Shown: in pieces, positions 1 through 6,186 of the stretch
Numbering within the stretch: the first letter of the stretch is position 1
Layout: each line of letters begins with the position of its first letter
Source of the DNA: an uncultured Eubacteriales bacterium
GTDB lineage: Bacteria; Bacillota; Clostridia; Lachnospirales; CAG-274
Length of the DNA: 11,387 nucleotides
Assembly: GCA_905201505.1 (NCBI GenBank)
Contig: CAJKOJ010000060.1
Location: 1 to 11,387 of the forward strand
Direction: 5' to 3'
Made by a program: the position numbers and the translations under genes
The notes under the pieces: generated by a model
Told to the model about the DNA's origin: nothing
Database searches by the model: none
Seen by the model: only the letters and a program-made list of their open reading frames with translations

Positions 1-100
1 ATATATTTATATTATCACAAATTGCATAGTATTGTCAAATAGCTTTAACATAAAAATATTAACTGCATAAATTAAAGTATAAATAAATTTTGGTGACAAT

Positions 101-1105
101 ATGGACATTATAGTTAAAAACAAACAAAATATCCAATCAAAAAAAATAAAATATAAACTTGATATTATAGACAGCGTTGTATTAGATGAAAATTATACAA
201 TGGACAATGACAGCACTGAAAATCCAAAAGTATATGCACAAATTAATAATGCAAAAAAAATAGTAAACTGTAATAATATTACCTATACAGGCAAAGGCGT
301 TACCATAGCCTTTCTTGATACAGGTATATGCTCTATTCCGGACTTTCAAAACAGAATTTTATTCTTCAAAGATTTTCTCAACAGCAAACGTAATTTATAT
401 GATGACAATGGACATGGCACACATGTTTCAGGCATAGCTTCAAGCAATGGTTACTACAAGGGGCTAGCTCCTCAGTCAAATATAGTTATGCTCAAAGTTC
501 TAAATGAAAGCGGACAAGGAAACGCTTCTGATGTAATTGCAGGAATTCAATGGATAGCTGATAATTATAAAAGATATAACATAAAAATTGTAAATATGTC
601 TATAGGTACTTCAACTTCTGTTAATAATGACCCTTTAGTAGAAGCTGTAGAAAAACTATGGGATATGGGTATTATAGTAGTTGCAGCTGCAGGAAACAAC
701 GGACCTAATCCAAGTACCATTTCCTCACCGGGCACAAGTAAAAAAATAATTACAGTTGCCTCCTCCGACGATGAACAGTATAACAAAATATTTTCAGGCA
801 GAGGACCTACAAAGGAATGTATTATTAAACCGGATATTCTCGCTCCGGGAAGCAATATCATATCTTGTAAGTGTACAAACGGCACTTACAAAAAATTAAG
901 TGGCACATCAATGTCAACGCCTATTATAAGCGGTGCAATAGCCCTTTTGCTTGAAAAAGAACCCGATTTAAGTCCCGATGATGTAAAATATATGCTTAAG
1001 CTTTCTTCGACATCACTTAATATGGCACCTAACAGACAAGGCTGGGGACTTTTAAATGTAGAAAAATTATTAAATATGGAGGCAATTTATGTTAGAAAGA
1101 ATTAA
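101..1105 (+). CDS. Subtilisin-family (S8) serine protease, probably intracellular
   Basis: This is a 334-residue serine endopeptidase of the subtilase family. The catalytic triad is complete: Asp73 in AFLDTG, His105 in DDNGHGTHVSG and Ser270 in SGTSMSTP. The oxyanion-hole Asn199 sits in AAAGNNG. The catalytic domain covers about residues 62-325. The 60 residues before it are charged and hydrophilic, with no signal peptide, lipobox or membrane helix, so the enzyme should stay in the cytoplasm or leave by an unusual route. Size and lack of a signal resemble intracellular serine proteases (Isp/AprX type), although the Isp N-terminal LIPY-type propeptide motif is not visible. The ATG at 101 follows a short GGTGA element at 92-96, a weak but usable ribosome binding site. 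The 3' end overlaps a small ORF by 17 nt. The family call is firm; substrate and role are unknown. Confidence 0.93.
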   Translation: MDIIVKNKQNIQSKKIKYKLDIIDSVVLDENYTMDNDSTENPKVYAQINNAKKIVNCNNITYTGKGVTIAFLDTGICSIPDFQNRILFFKDFLNSKRNLYDDNGHGTHVSGIASSNGYYKGLAPQSNIVMLKVLNESGQGNASDVIAGIQWIADNYKRYNIKIVNMSIGTSTSVNNDPLVEAVEKLWDMGIIVVAAAGNNGPNPSTISSPGTSKKIITVASSDDEQYNKIFSGRGPTKECIIKPDILAPGSNIISCKCTNGTYKKLSGTSMSTPIISGAIALLLEKEPDLSPDDVKYMLKLSSTSLNMAPNRQGWGLLNVEKLLNMEAIYVRKN

Positions 1106-1232
1106 AGATAATTCAATTCATAAAGACGGAATATATGATATAGATGAGAGCTGCTTTATAAGAACGAATTCAGAACCGGCAAATGACAACATTGTTTTTG
1201 CATTACTCACTTTTTTCATATTTTACAAATAA
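1089..1232 (+). CDS. Small 47-residue protein translationally coupled to the protease
   Basis: This short ORF begins inside the last codons of the protease gene, 17 nt before its stop, in another frame. A consensus GGAGG at 1078-1082 lies six bases before the ATG, a far better ribosome binding site than that of the protease itself. The product starts MLERIKDNSIHKDG, has an acidic, polar first two thirds (34 residues) with one Cys at residue 22, and ends with the hydrophobic stretch IVFALLTFFIFYK. That tail is too short for a confident transmembrane helix but could insert in a membrane or pack on a partner. I recognise no family. The overlap and strong site suggest co-production with the protease, perhaps as partner, inhibitor or substrate; this is inference. 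It could also be a chance ORF, though the ribosome binding site argues against that. Confidence 0.55.
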   Translation: MLERIKDNSIHKDGIYDIDESCFIRTNSEPANDNIVFALLTFFIFYK

Positions 1233-1234
1233 AA

Positions 1235-1278
1235 AAATTTAGTCCGGTACAATTTAAATTGCACCGGACCTTAAATTT
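1235..1278 (-). terminator. Terminator of the liv operon, possibly bidirectional
   Basis: The core inverted repeat at 1242-1269 has arms GTCCGGTACAATTT and AAATTGCACCGGAC, which meet without a spacer, so the central AATTTAAATT opens to form the loop. The one non-matching position is a G·U wobble in the - strand RNA but an A-C clash in the + strand RNA. On the - strand the stem is followed by TAAATTTTTTT, a proper U-tract. Flanking AAATTTA/TAAATTT can extend the stem past a two-base bulge. It lies about 180 nt past the livF stop and just past the + strand 47-residue ORF, whose transcript would see only a poor U-tract. The rest of the gap to 1448 holds only short weak hairpins (for example 1331-1348) and no gene. 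Confidence 0.8.
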
Positions 1279-1448
1279 AAAATTATTAAATAGACACCTT
1301 AACCTTCAAATTTTAATATATCAGTTAAAATTTTCAGATTACTGAAAATAAACTCTCTAAATAACACTTAAGAAAGCTTAAACTACATTAGAAAACTATG
1401 ACGGATACATACCTTATAGTATCAAAATCTTCGTAACACTCAAAATTT

Positions 1449-2153
1449 TTATCCGCCTAAATAAGCCTTTTTAACACTGTCATCATTAAGGAGCTTAGAT
1501 GCTTCTCCCGCCATAACTATTTTACCTGTTTCCAGCACGTATGCTCTGTCTGAAATTGAAAGAGCCATTTTCGCATTCTGTTCAACTAAAAGAATAGTCA
1601 TTCCATCCTCATTGCAGGCTTTTATAATTTCAAAAATATCTTTTACAATTATAGGAGCAAGACCCATAGACGGTTCATCAAGAAGCAGCATCTTAGGATT
1701 ACTCATTAATGCTCTGCCCATAGCAAGCATCTGCTGTTCTCCTCCTGATAATGTACCTGCAAGCTGTTTTCTTCTCTCCTTTAATCTAGGAAAAAGTTCC
1801 ATAACTTTATCATATTCATTTTTAATAAAGTTTTTATCCTTTACAGCATAAGCTCCAAGTTCGAGATTTTCGTGTACAGTAAGCTCCTGAAATACTCTTC
1901 TTCCCTCAGGCACATGTCCAATTCCAAGTCTTGCTACTTTATCAGCAGTGAGACCTGTAATATTTTTATCCAAAAACTCAACATTGCCGCTGCTTGATTT
2001 TAATAAGCCTGATACACTGTGGAGAGTTGTCGTTTTACCGGCACCATTGGCACCTATCAGTGAAACTATTTCGCCTTCATTTACTTCAAACGATATTCCC
2101 TTTATAGCATGAATAGCACCATAATACACATTCAAATCATTAACTTTAAGCAT
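1449..2153 (-). CDS. livF: Branched-chain amino acid ABC transporter ATPase LivF
   Basis: A 234-residue cytoplasmic ATPase that powers import through the LivH/LivM permease, paired with LivG. Visible motifs are Walker A GANGAGKTT (34-42), the ABC signature LSGGEQQ (135-141) and Walker B LLLDEP with Asp159 and catalytic Glu160. The segment after the D-loop reads LLVEQN, with Gln192 at the usual H-loop histidine position, as is normal for LivF proteins and not a defect. VPEGRRVFQELTVHENL is a typical LivF stretch. Length is standard. The ATG at 2153 follows AAGGAGGTG with good spacing, and only 12 nt separate it from the livG stop. It is the last gene of the livHMGF unit, read toward the terminator near 1242-1269. 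Confidence 0.95.
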   Translation of the reverse strand: MLKVNDLNVYYGAIHAIKGISFEVNEGEIVSLIGANGAGKTTTLHSVSGLLKSSSGNVEFLDKNITGLTADKVARLGIGHVPEGRRVFQELTVHENLELGAYAVKDKNFIKNEYDKVMELFPRLKERRKQLAGTLSGGEQQMLAMGRALMSNPKMLLLDEPSMGLAPIIVKDIFEIIKACNEDGMTILLVEQNAKMALSISDRAYVLETGKIVMAGEASKLLNDDSVKKAYLGG

Positions 2154-2165
2154 CTCTCCACCTCC

Positions 2166-2924
2166 TTACTCACCTAAATAAGCAGCAATAACTCTTGGAT
2201 TATTTTTAACCTTTTCAGGTACATCATCACAAATTACCCTGCCGTATTCAAGTACAACAATTTTTTCACATATACCCATTACAAGAGACATATCATGTTC
2301 AATAAGTAATATGGAAATTTTAAATTTATCTCTTATAAGAGCAATAGTATTCATTAATTCAGTTGTTTCATTAGGATTCATACCTGCAGCCGGTTCATCC
2401 AAAAGCAGGAGCTTTGGATTTGTAGCAAGTGCTCTTGCTATTTCAAGTTTCCTCTGCTTGCCATAAGGAAGGTTACTTGCAAGCTGATTAGCTTCCTTAT
2501 CCAAATCAAAAATTTTCAAAATCTCCATTGCCTTTTCAGTCATTTCATTTTCGCCTTTTTTATGTTTCGGCAATCTTAAAACACTGTCAAGTACAGAGAA
2601 ATTAAACTGATTATGAAGACCAACTTTTACATTTTCAATCACTGACATTTGGTCAAAAAGCCTTATATTCTGAAAAGTTCTAGCAATACCCTTATTATTA
2701 ATCTGTATAGGCGTTTTGCCTGACATTTCCTCACCGTCAAATCTAAATGTACCGTCAGTCGGCTTATAAACACCTGTTAAAAGATTAAATATAGTAGTTT
2801 TTCCTGCACCGTTTGGACCAATTAAGCCATATAACTGTCCATCTTCAATAGAAAGGCTGAAATTATCAACAGCCCTAAGTCCGCCAAAGGAGATTCCTAA
2901 TTCTTTAACCTCTAATAAAGCCAT
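2166..2924 (-). CDS. livG: Branched-chain amino acid ABC transporter ATPase LivG
   Basis: A 252-residue ATPase, the second nucleotide-binding subunit of the transporter, expected to pair with LivF under the membrane. It shows Walker A GPNGAGKTT (36-44), the Q-loop stretch ARTFQNIRLF around Gln85, the LivG-type signature NLPYGKQRKLEIARAL (151-166) in place of LSGGQ, Walker B LLLLDEP with Asp176 and Glu177, and the switch histidine His210 in LLIEHD. The C-terminal end (KNNPRVIAAYLGE) matches the LivG tail. The ATG at 2924 comes two bases after the livM stop. Its GGAGG (2934-2938) lies inside the final KGGK codons of livM, so translation of the two genes is probably coupled. Confidence 0.95.
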   Translation of the reverse strand: MALLEVKELGISFGGLRAVDNFSLSIEDGQLYGLIGPNGAGKTTIFNLLTGVYKPTDGTFRFDGEEMSGKTPIQINNKGIARTFQNIRLFDQMSVIENVKVGLHNQFNFSVLDSVLRLPKHKKGENEMTEKAMEILKIFDLDKEANQLASNLPYGKQRKLEIARALATNPKLLLLDEPAAGMNPNETTELMNTIALIRDKFKISILLIEHDMSLVMGICEKIVVLEYGRVICDDVPEKVKNNPRVIAAYLGE

Positions 2925-2926
2925 AA

Positions 2927-3871
2927 TTATTTACCTCCTTTTACTTTTTTCCTGCTAAATATTTTCTGTCTGTATTCTATCAAGGTAGGATTTGAACTGA
3001 AGAGCATCATCACAATAAGTGCAATTGCATAAAGCAGCATTCTGTAGTCAGCAAGGAATCTTAATACTTCCGGAAGCATTGTCAATACAATTGCAGCAAT
3101 TATGCTTCCCGGGATACTGCCCATACCGCCTAATACTACCATAACAAGAATTTCAATTGACTTATTAAAGTCAAATGTTGCCGGCTTTAATATAGCAAGA
3201 TTATGTCCATATAAAACACCTGCCACACCTGCAAAAAATGCTGATAATACAAAGGCAAGTATTTTATAATAAACAACATTTACGCCTACTGATTCAGCAG
3301 CTATTACATTATCTCTTATCGCTTTTATAGCTCTTCCGTGTCTTGAATTAATAAGATTTGCAATGACCAGTACAGCAATTACAACAAGTACATAAGCCAT
3401 AATATAATTACTTGATTTTTCAATCCCCTTAAGTCCGCCTGAGCCGCCCAATATATCAAGAGAATTAAATACAGAACGTATAATTTCACCAAAGCCCAGC
3501 GTTACAATAGCTAAATAATCACCTTTTAATCTCAAAGCAGGAATACCTATTATAAGACCAAACACAGCAGCTGCAAGTCCTCCTATTATAAATGCAAGAG
3601 GCAATTCTATAGCTGCCGGCAGATTACAGTAAACTGTAAACAAACAGCCTGCATAAGCACCTACAGACATAAAACCTGCATGTCCAAGAGAAAGTTCGCC
3701 TAAAAAGCCTACAATCAGATTAAGAGAAACAGCCAGTATAACATTTACACCAATAGGCACAAGCAAGCCCTGATATTGTCTGCTTAACACACCAAGATTA
3801 ACTAAGGCAACAAGGGCTATAAATATTACAATTGCAATTACTGCATATAAAATATTCTTTTTGTTTTTCAT
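2927..3871 (-). CDS. livM: Branched-chain amino acid ABC transporter permease LivM
   Basis: An integral membrane permease of about 314 residues that forms the channel with LivH. It starts MKNKKNILYAVIAIV and shows about eight hydrophobic segments. Family landmarks include LNLIVGFLGELSLGHAGFM, GDYLAIVTLGFGEIIRS, the cytoplasmic coupling loop AIKAIRDNVIAAESVGVNV that should contact an ATPase, and VLGGMGSIPGS. The frame is open to a GTG at 3880, but that codon lies in the AAAGGGTGG element that best serves as ribosome binding site for the ATG at 3871 (five-base spacing), so I chose the ATG. The last codons carry the livG ribosome binding site. It lies 15 nt after the livH stop. Confidence 0.94.
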   Translation of the reverse strand: MKNKKNILYAVIAIVIFIALVALVNLGVLSRQYQGLLVPIGVNVILAVSLNLIVGFLGELSLGHAGFMSVGAYAGCLFTVYCNLPAAIELPLAFIIGGLAAAVFGLIIGIPALRLKGDYLAIVTLGFGEIIRSVFNSLDILGGSGGLKGIEKSSNYIMAYVLVVIAVLVIANLINSRHGRAIKAIRDNVIAAESVGVNVVYYKILAFVLSAFFAGVAGVLYGHNLAILKPATFDFNKSIEILVMVVLGGMGSIPGSIIAAIVLTMLPEVLRFLADYRMLLYAIALIVMMLFSSNPTLIEYRQKIFSRKKVKGGK

Positions 3872-3886
3872 ATTAACCACCCTTTA

Positions 3887-4774
3887 TTAAACCTTTGTTA
3901 TTTTCTTTTTGCCAAGCATACCTGTCGGCTTAACCAAAAGCACTACAATAAGTACACCAAAAACAATAGCATCTGCTAAGTTAGTGGATATGTATGCCTT
4001 TGATAAACTTTCAATAACACCCAGTATAACTCCTCCAAGCATAGCTCCCGGAATTGAACCTATACCGCCAAGAACAGCGGCAACAAAGGCTTTAATGCCG
4101 GGTAATGCCCCCGTATATGGGTCAACATACCCATAAGAGCTAACAAAAAGCACACCCGCTATAGCAGCCAAAGCTGAACCAATAGCAAATGTAAGTGAAA
4201 TTGTAAAGTTTACATTAATACCCATAAGTTCTGCCGCACCCTTATCCTCAGATACAGCCAGCATCGCCTTGCCTACTTTAGTACAATTTATAAATAAAGT
4301 AAGGCAAATCATTATAAGAATAGTAACACCAATTATTACCAGTGCAACACCTGATAAATCAATATTTGCAATTTTAATACTGTTAAGTGCAACTACAGGC
4401 GGAACCTTTTTTGCATTGGAACCAAATATCAGTAAAGCTACACTCTGTAAAAAATAACTAACACCAATAGCCGTAATAAGTACAGCAAGAGGTGACGCAG
4501 ATCTCAACGGCTTATAAGCAATCTTCTCAATAGTTACACCAAGCACGGTACAAACAACAATACTAGCCAGTACAGCAGTCATAGGAGACATCCCAAGTAC
4601 TGAGCAAACAACTGATACTGTATATGCACCAACCATAATTATGTCACCATGAGCAAAGTTAAGCATTTTAGCAATACCATAAACCATTGTATAACCAAGT
4701 GCCATTAAAGCATATACACTGCCAAGACTTAGACCATTTATAAACTGTTGAATAAATGTAATAACACCCTGCAA
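3887..4774 (-). CDS. livH: Branched-chain amino acid ABC transporter permease LivH, TTG start
   Basis: A 295-residue inner permease subunit and partner of LivM. The family fingerprint ALGYTMVYGIAKMLNFAHGD near the N-terminus is clear, followed by repeated hydrophobic helices, the coupling loop KAMLAVSEDKGAAELMGINV and a late VLGGIGSIPGAMLGG motif. The start codon is TTG (4772-4774), supported by AAAGGAGGA seven bases upstream (GGAGG at 4782-4786). No ATG in frame lies close enough to use this site, and a later start would remove conserved N-terminal sequence. It is the first gene of livHMGF and is separated from livJ by 244 nt with a terminator hairpin, so it is either reached by partial read-through or has its own promoter, which I could not identify. 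Confidence 0.94.
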   Translation of the reverse strand: MQGVITFIQQFINGLSLGSVYALMALGYTMVYGIAKMLNFAHGDIIMVGAYTVSVVCSVLGMSPMTAVLASIVVCTVLGVTIEKIAYKPLRSASPLAVLITAIGVSYFLQSVALLIFGSNAKKVPPVVALNSIKIANIDLSGVALVIIGVTILIMICLTLFINCTKVGKAMLAVSEDKGAAELMGINVNFTISLTFAIGSALAAIAGVLFVSSYGYVDPYTGALPGIKAFVAAVLGGIGSIPGAMLGGVILGVIESLSKAYISTNLADAIVFGVLIVVLLVKPTGMLGKKKITKV

Positions 4775-4961
4775 AGTATTTCCTCCTTTCTTAAATCATA
4801 ATCAGAATATTATAAATCTGTTTTGTTATAAATTTTTATATTAGTAAATTTCACCAAAGTTCGTCATAAATATTTTATGTATAAATGACCGAAAGTTTTG
4901 CTTAATACTTTTATTAACTTACCGCATTAAGACAACCAGACCACAAAGACACATAAAACAA
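4775..4961 (-). other. AT-rich leader of livHMGF with a possible hairpin
   Basis: This gap between the livJ terminator and livH contains no gene. Read on the - strand it has an imperfect inverted repeat (GTCAT/ATGAC at 4885-4889 and 4863-4867, extended by TTC/GAA past a bulged G) and the livH ribosome binding site at 4782-4786. A TATAAT hexamer exists at 4809-4814 but has no matching -35 element at usable distance. No riboswitch class is recognised. A promoter, an mRNA-stabilising structure or a regulatory leader are all possible. Confidence 0.35.
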
Positions 4962-4992
4962 GATAGCATTGAAGAATAACTCCAATGCTATC
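4962..4992 (-). terminator. Attenuating terminator between livJ and livHMGF
   Basis: A 13-bp inverted repeat has arms GATAGCATTGAAG and CTCCAATGCTATC around the loop AATAA. Its single imperfect pair is G·U in the - strand RNA and A-C in the + strand RNA, which points to - strand function. On that strand the stem is followed by TTGTTTTATG, a moderate U-tract. It lies 26 nt past the livJ stop. Such a hairpin would let the binding protein be made in excess over the membrane and ATPase subunits, a common pattern in ABC import operons (inference here). Confidence 0.82.
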
Positions 4993-5018
4993 ATACAAAT
5001 TACATTAATACTCAATAA

Positions 5019-6149
5019 TTACTCAACAACAGTGTAAGCACCATCCTGAATAACGGCAAACTTAGCTGACTTAGTCGGCTCACCATTTACATCAAATGTC
5101 ATCTCGCCGGTAAGACCATCAACAGTAATCTGAGTCATAGCTGCAATTAAGGCATCACTGGAAGTGTCACCTGCCTGCTCAATTGCAAGCTTAATAGCAT
5201 ATACTGCATCGTAGCCGTCAGCAGCAAACTGATCAGGCTCAGCATTGTATGAAGTCTTGTATGTTTCAACAAACTTCTGAACCTTTTCATCAGTATCAGT
5301 TGAAACAAATGGTGTAAGGAAAGTTGCACCATTAATATTAGTAGTATTGCCATTTAACTGCTTAATAACGCCATCCCAGCCGTCACAGCCAAAATATGGA
5401 AGGCTCATACCAAGAGCAGCAGCCTGGTCAGTAATCTTAGCTACTTCAGCATAATAGATAGGTAAGAAAATACAATCAGCACCTGAAGATTTAATCTTAG
5501 TAAGCTGTGTATTAAAGTCTACATCACCTGATGTAAATGACTCATCTGTAGCAATTGCTCCGCCAAGAGCAGTAAATTCATTAATAAATGCATCATGTAT
5601 ACCCTTACTGTATTCATCGCCGTTATCATAAATAATAGCGACATTCTTATAGCCGGCATCGCTTATATATTTAGCCATAGTCTGACCTTGAACAGGATCA
5701 GTAAAGCAAATTCTGAACGCATTCGGAGTCTTTGCACAATCTGCAGCTGAGCCGCTCGGAGTAACCTGAAGGATACCATCAGCTTCACTTGCAGCACTTA
5801 CGGCAATTGAACATCCGCTTGTTGTAGAACCAACAAGAGCACCAATTCCCTTATCCATAAGTGTATTGTAAGCATTTACAGACTTTTCTTCGTCACACTC
5901 ATCGTCTTCAAATAACAATTCAAACTGCATTCCGTTTACACCGCCTGCTGCATTGATTTCATCAACAGCAATCTGTGCACCGTTTTTAACTGATGTACCA
6001 TAGCTTGCAGCATCACCTGTAAGAGGTCCTATACCGCCGATTTTAAATGTATCGCCATTAGTAGTTTCAGTACCGCCGTTACCGCAGCCTGCAAAAGAAA
6101 CTGTCATTAAACCGGCTGTTAATAAAGCTAAAACACTCTTTAACTTCAT
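5019..6149 (-). CDS. livJ: Branched-chain amino acid-binding lipoprotein (LivJ/LivK type)
   Basis: The extracellular substrate-binding lipoprotein of the transporter, about 376 residues, delivering ligand to LivH/LivM. The N-terminus MKLKSVLALLTAGLMTVSF has a basic start, a hydrophobic core and the lipobox FAGC, with Cys22 as the predicted lipidated residue, followed by a Gly/Thr-rich linker. The mature part is a Peripla_BP_6 domain: FKIGGIGPLTGDAASYG, NGAQIAVDEINAAGGVNG, ALVGSTTSGCS, VAIIYDNGDEYSKG and FAADGYDAVYAI are typical. The frame extends to a GTG at 6158, but that codon overlaps the AAGGAG ribosome binding site, so the ATG at 6149 is preferred. The gene begins 37 nt after the IspH–S1 stop with no terminator or clear promoter between. 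Ligand is probably Leu/Ile/Val, but related family members bind other amino acids or amides. Confidence 0.93.
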   Translation of the reverse strand: MKLKSVLALLTAGLMTVSFAGCGNGGTETTNGDTFKIGGIGPLTGDAASYGTSVKNGAQIAVDEINAAGGVNGMQFELLFEDDECDEEKSVNAYNTLMDKGIGALVGSTTSGCSIAVSAASEADGILQVTPSGSAADCAKTPNAFRICFTDPVQGQTMAKYISDAGYKNVAIIYDNGDEYSKGIHDAFINEFTALGGAIATDESFTSGDVDFNTQLTKIKSSGADCIFLPIYYAEVAKITDQAAALGMSLPYFGCDGWDGVIKQLNGNTTNINGATFLTPFVSTDTDEKVQKFVETYKTSYNAEPDQFAADGYDAVYAIKLAIEQAGDTSSDALIAAMTQITVDGLTGEMTFDVNGEPTKSAKFAVIQDGAYTVVE

Positions 6150-6186
6150 TATTGTCACTCCTTTATTAAATTATTTTTAATCAATA

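Noticed and set aside
25..60. Possible promoters for the protease: TTGTCA (32-37) with a poor -10, and CATAGTA (25-31) resembling a sporulation-sigma -10
   Set aside because: Neither has a matching partner element at correct spacing.
565..885. Open 106-codon - strand frame inside the protease gene
   Set aside because: Antisense to the catalytic core of the protease, with no supporting signal.
1327..1348. Hairpin TTTTCAG-ATTA-CTGAAAA, also resembling split CodY half-sites
   Set aside because: Short AT-rich stem with no U-tract, located downstream of livF and not at a promoter.
4809..4814. TATAAT hexamer upstream of livH
   Set aside because: No acceptable -35 element at 16-18 bases; such hexamers are expected by chance in this AT content.
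4847..4861. CodY-box-like sequence AATTTCACCAAAGTT in the livH leader
   Set aside because: About five mismatches to AATTTTCWGAAAATT, too many in AT-rich DNA to claim a site, though CodY control of liv genes would make sense.
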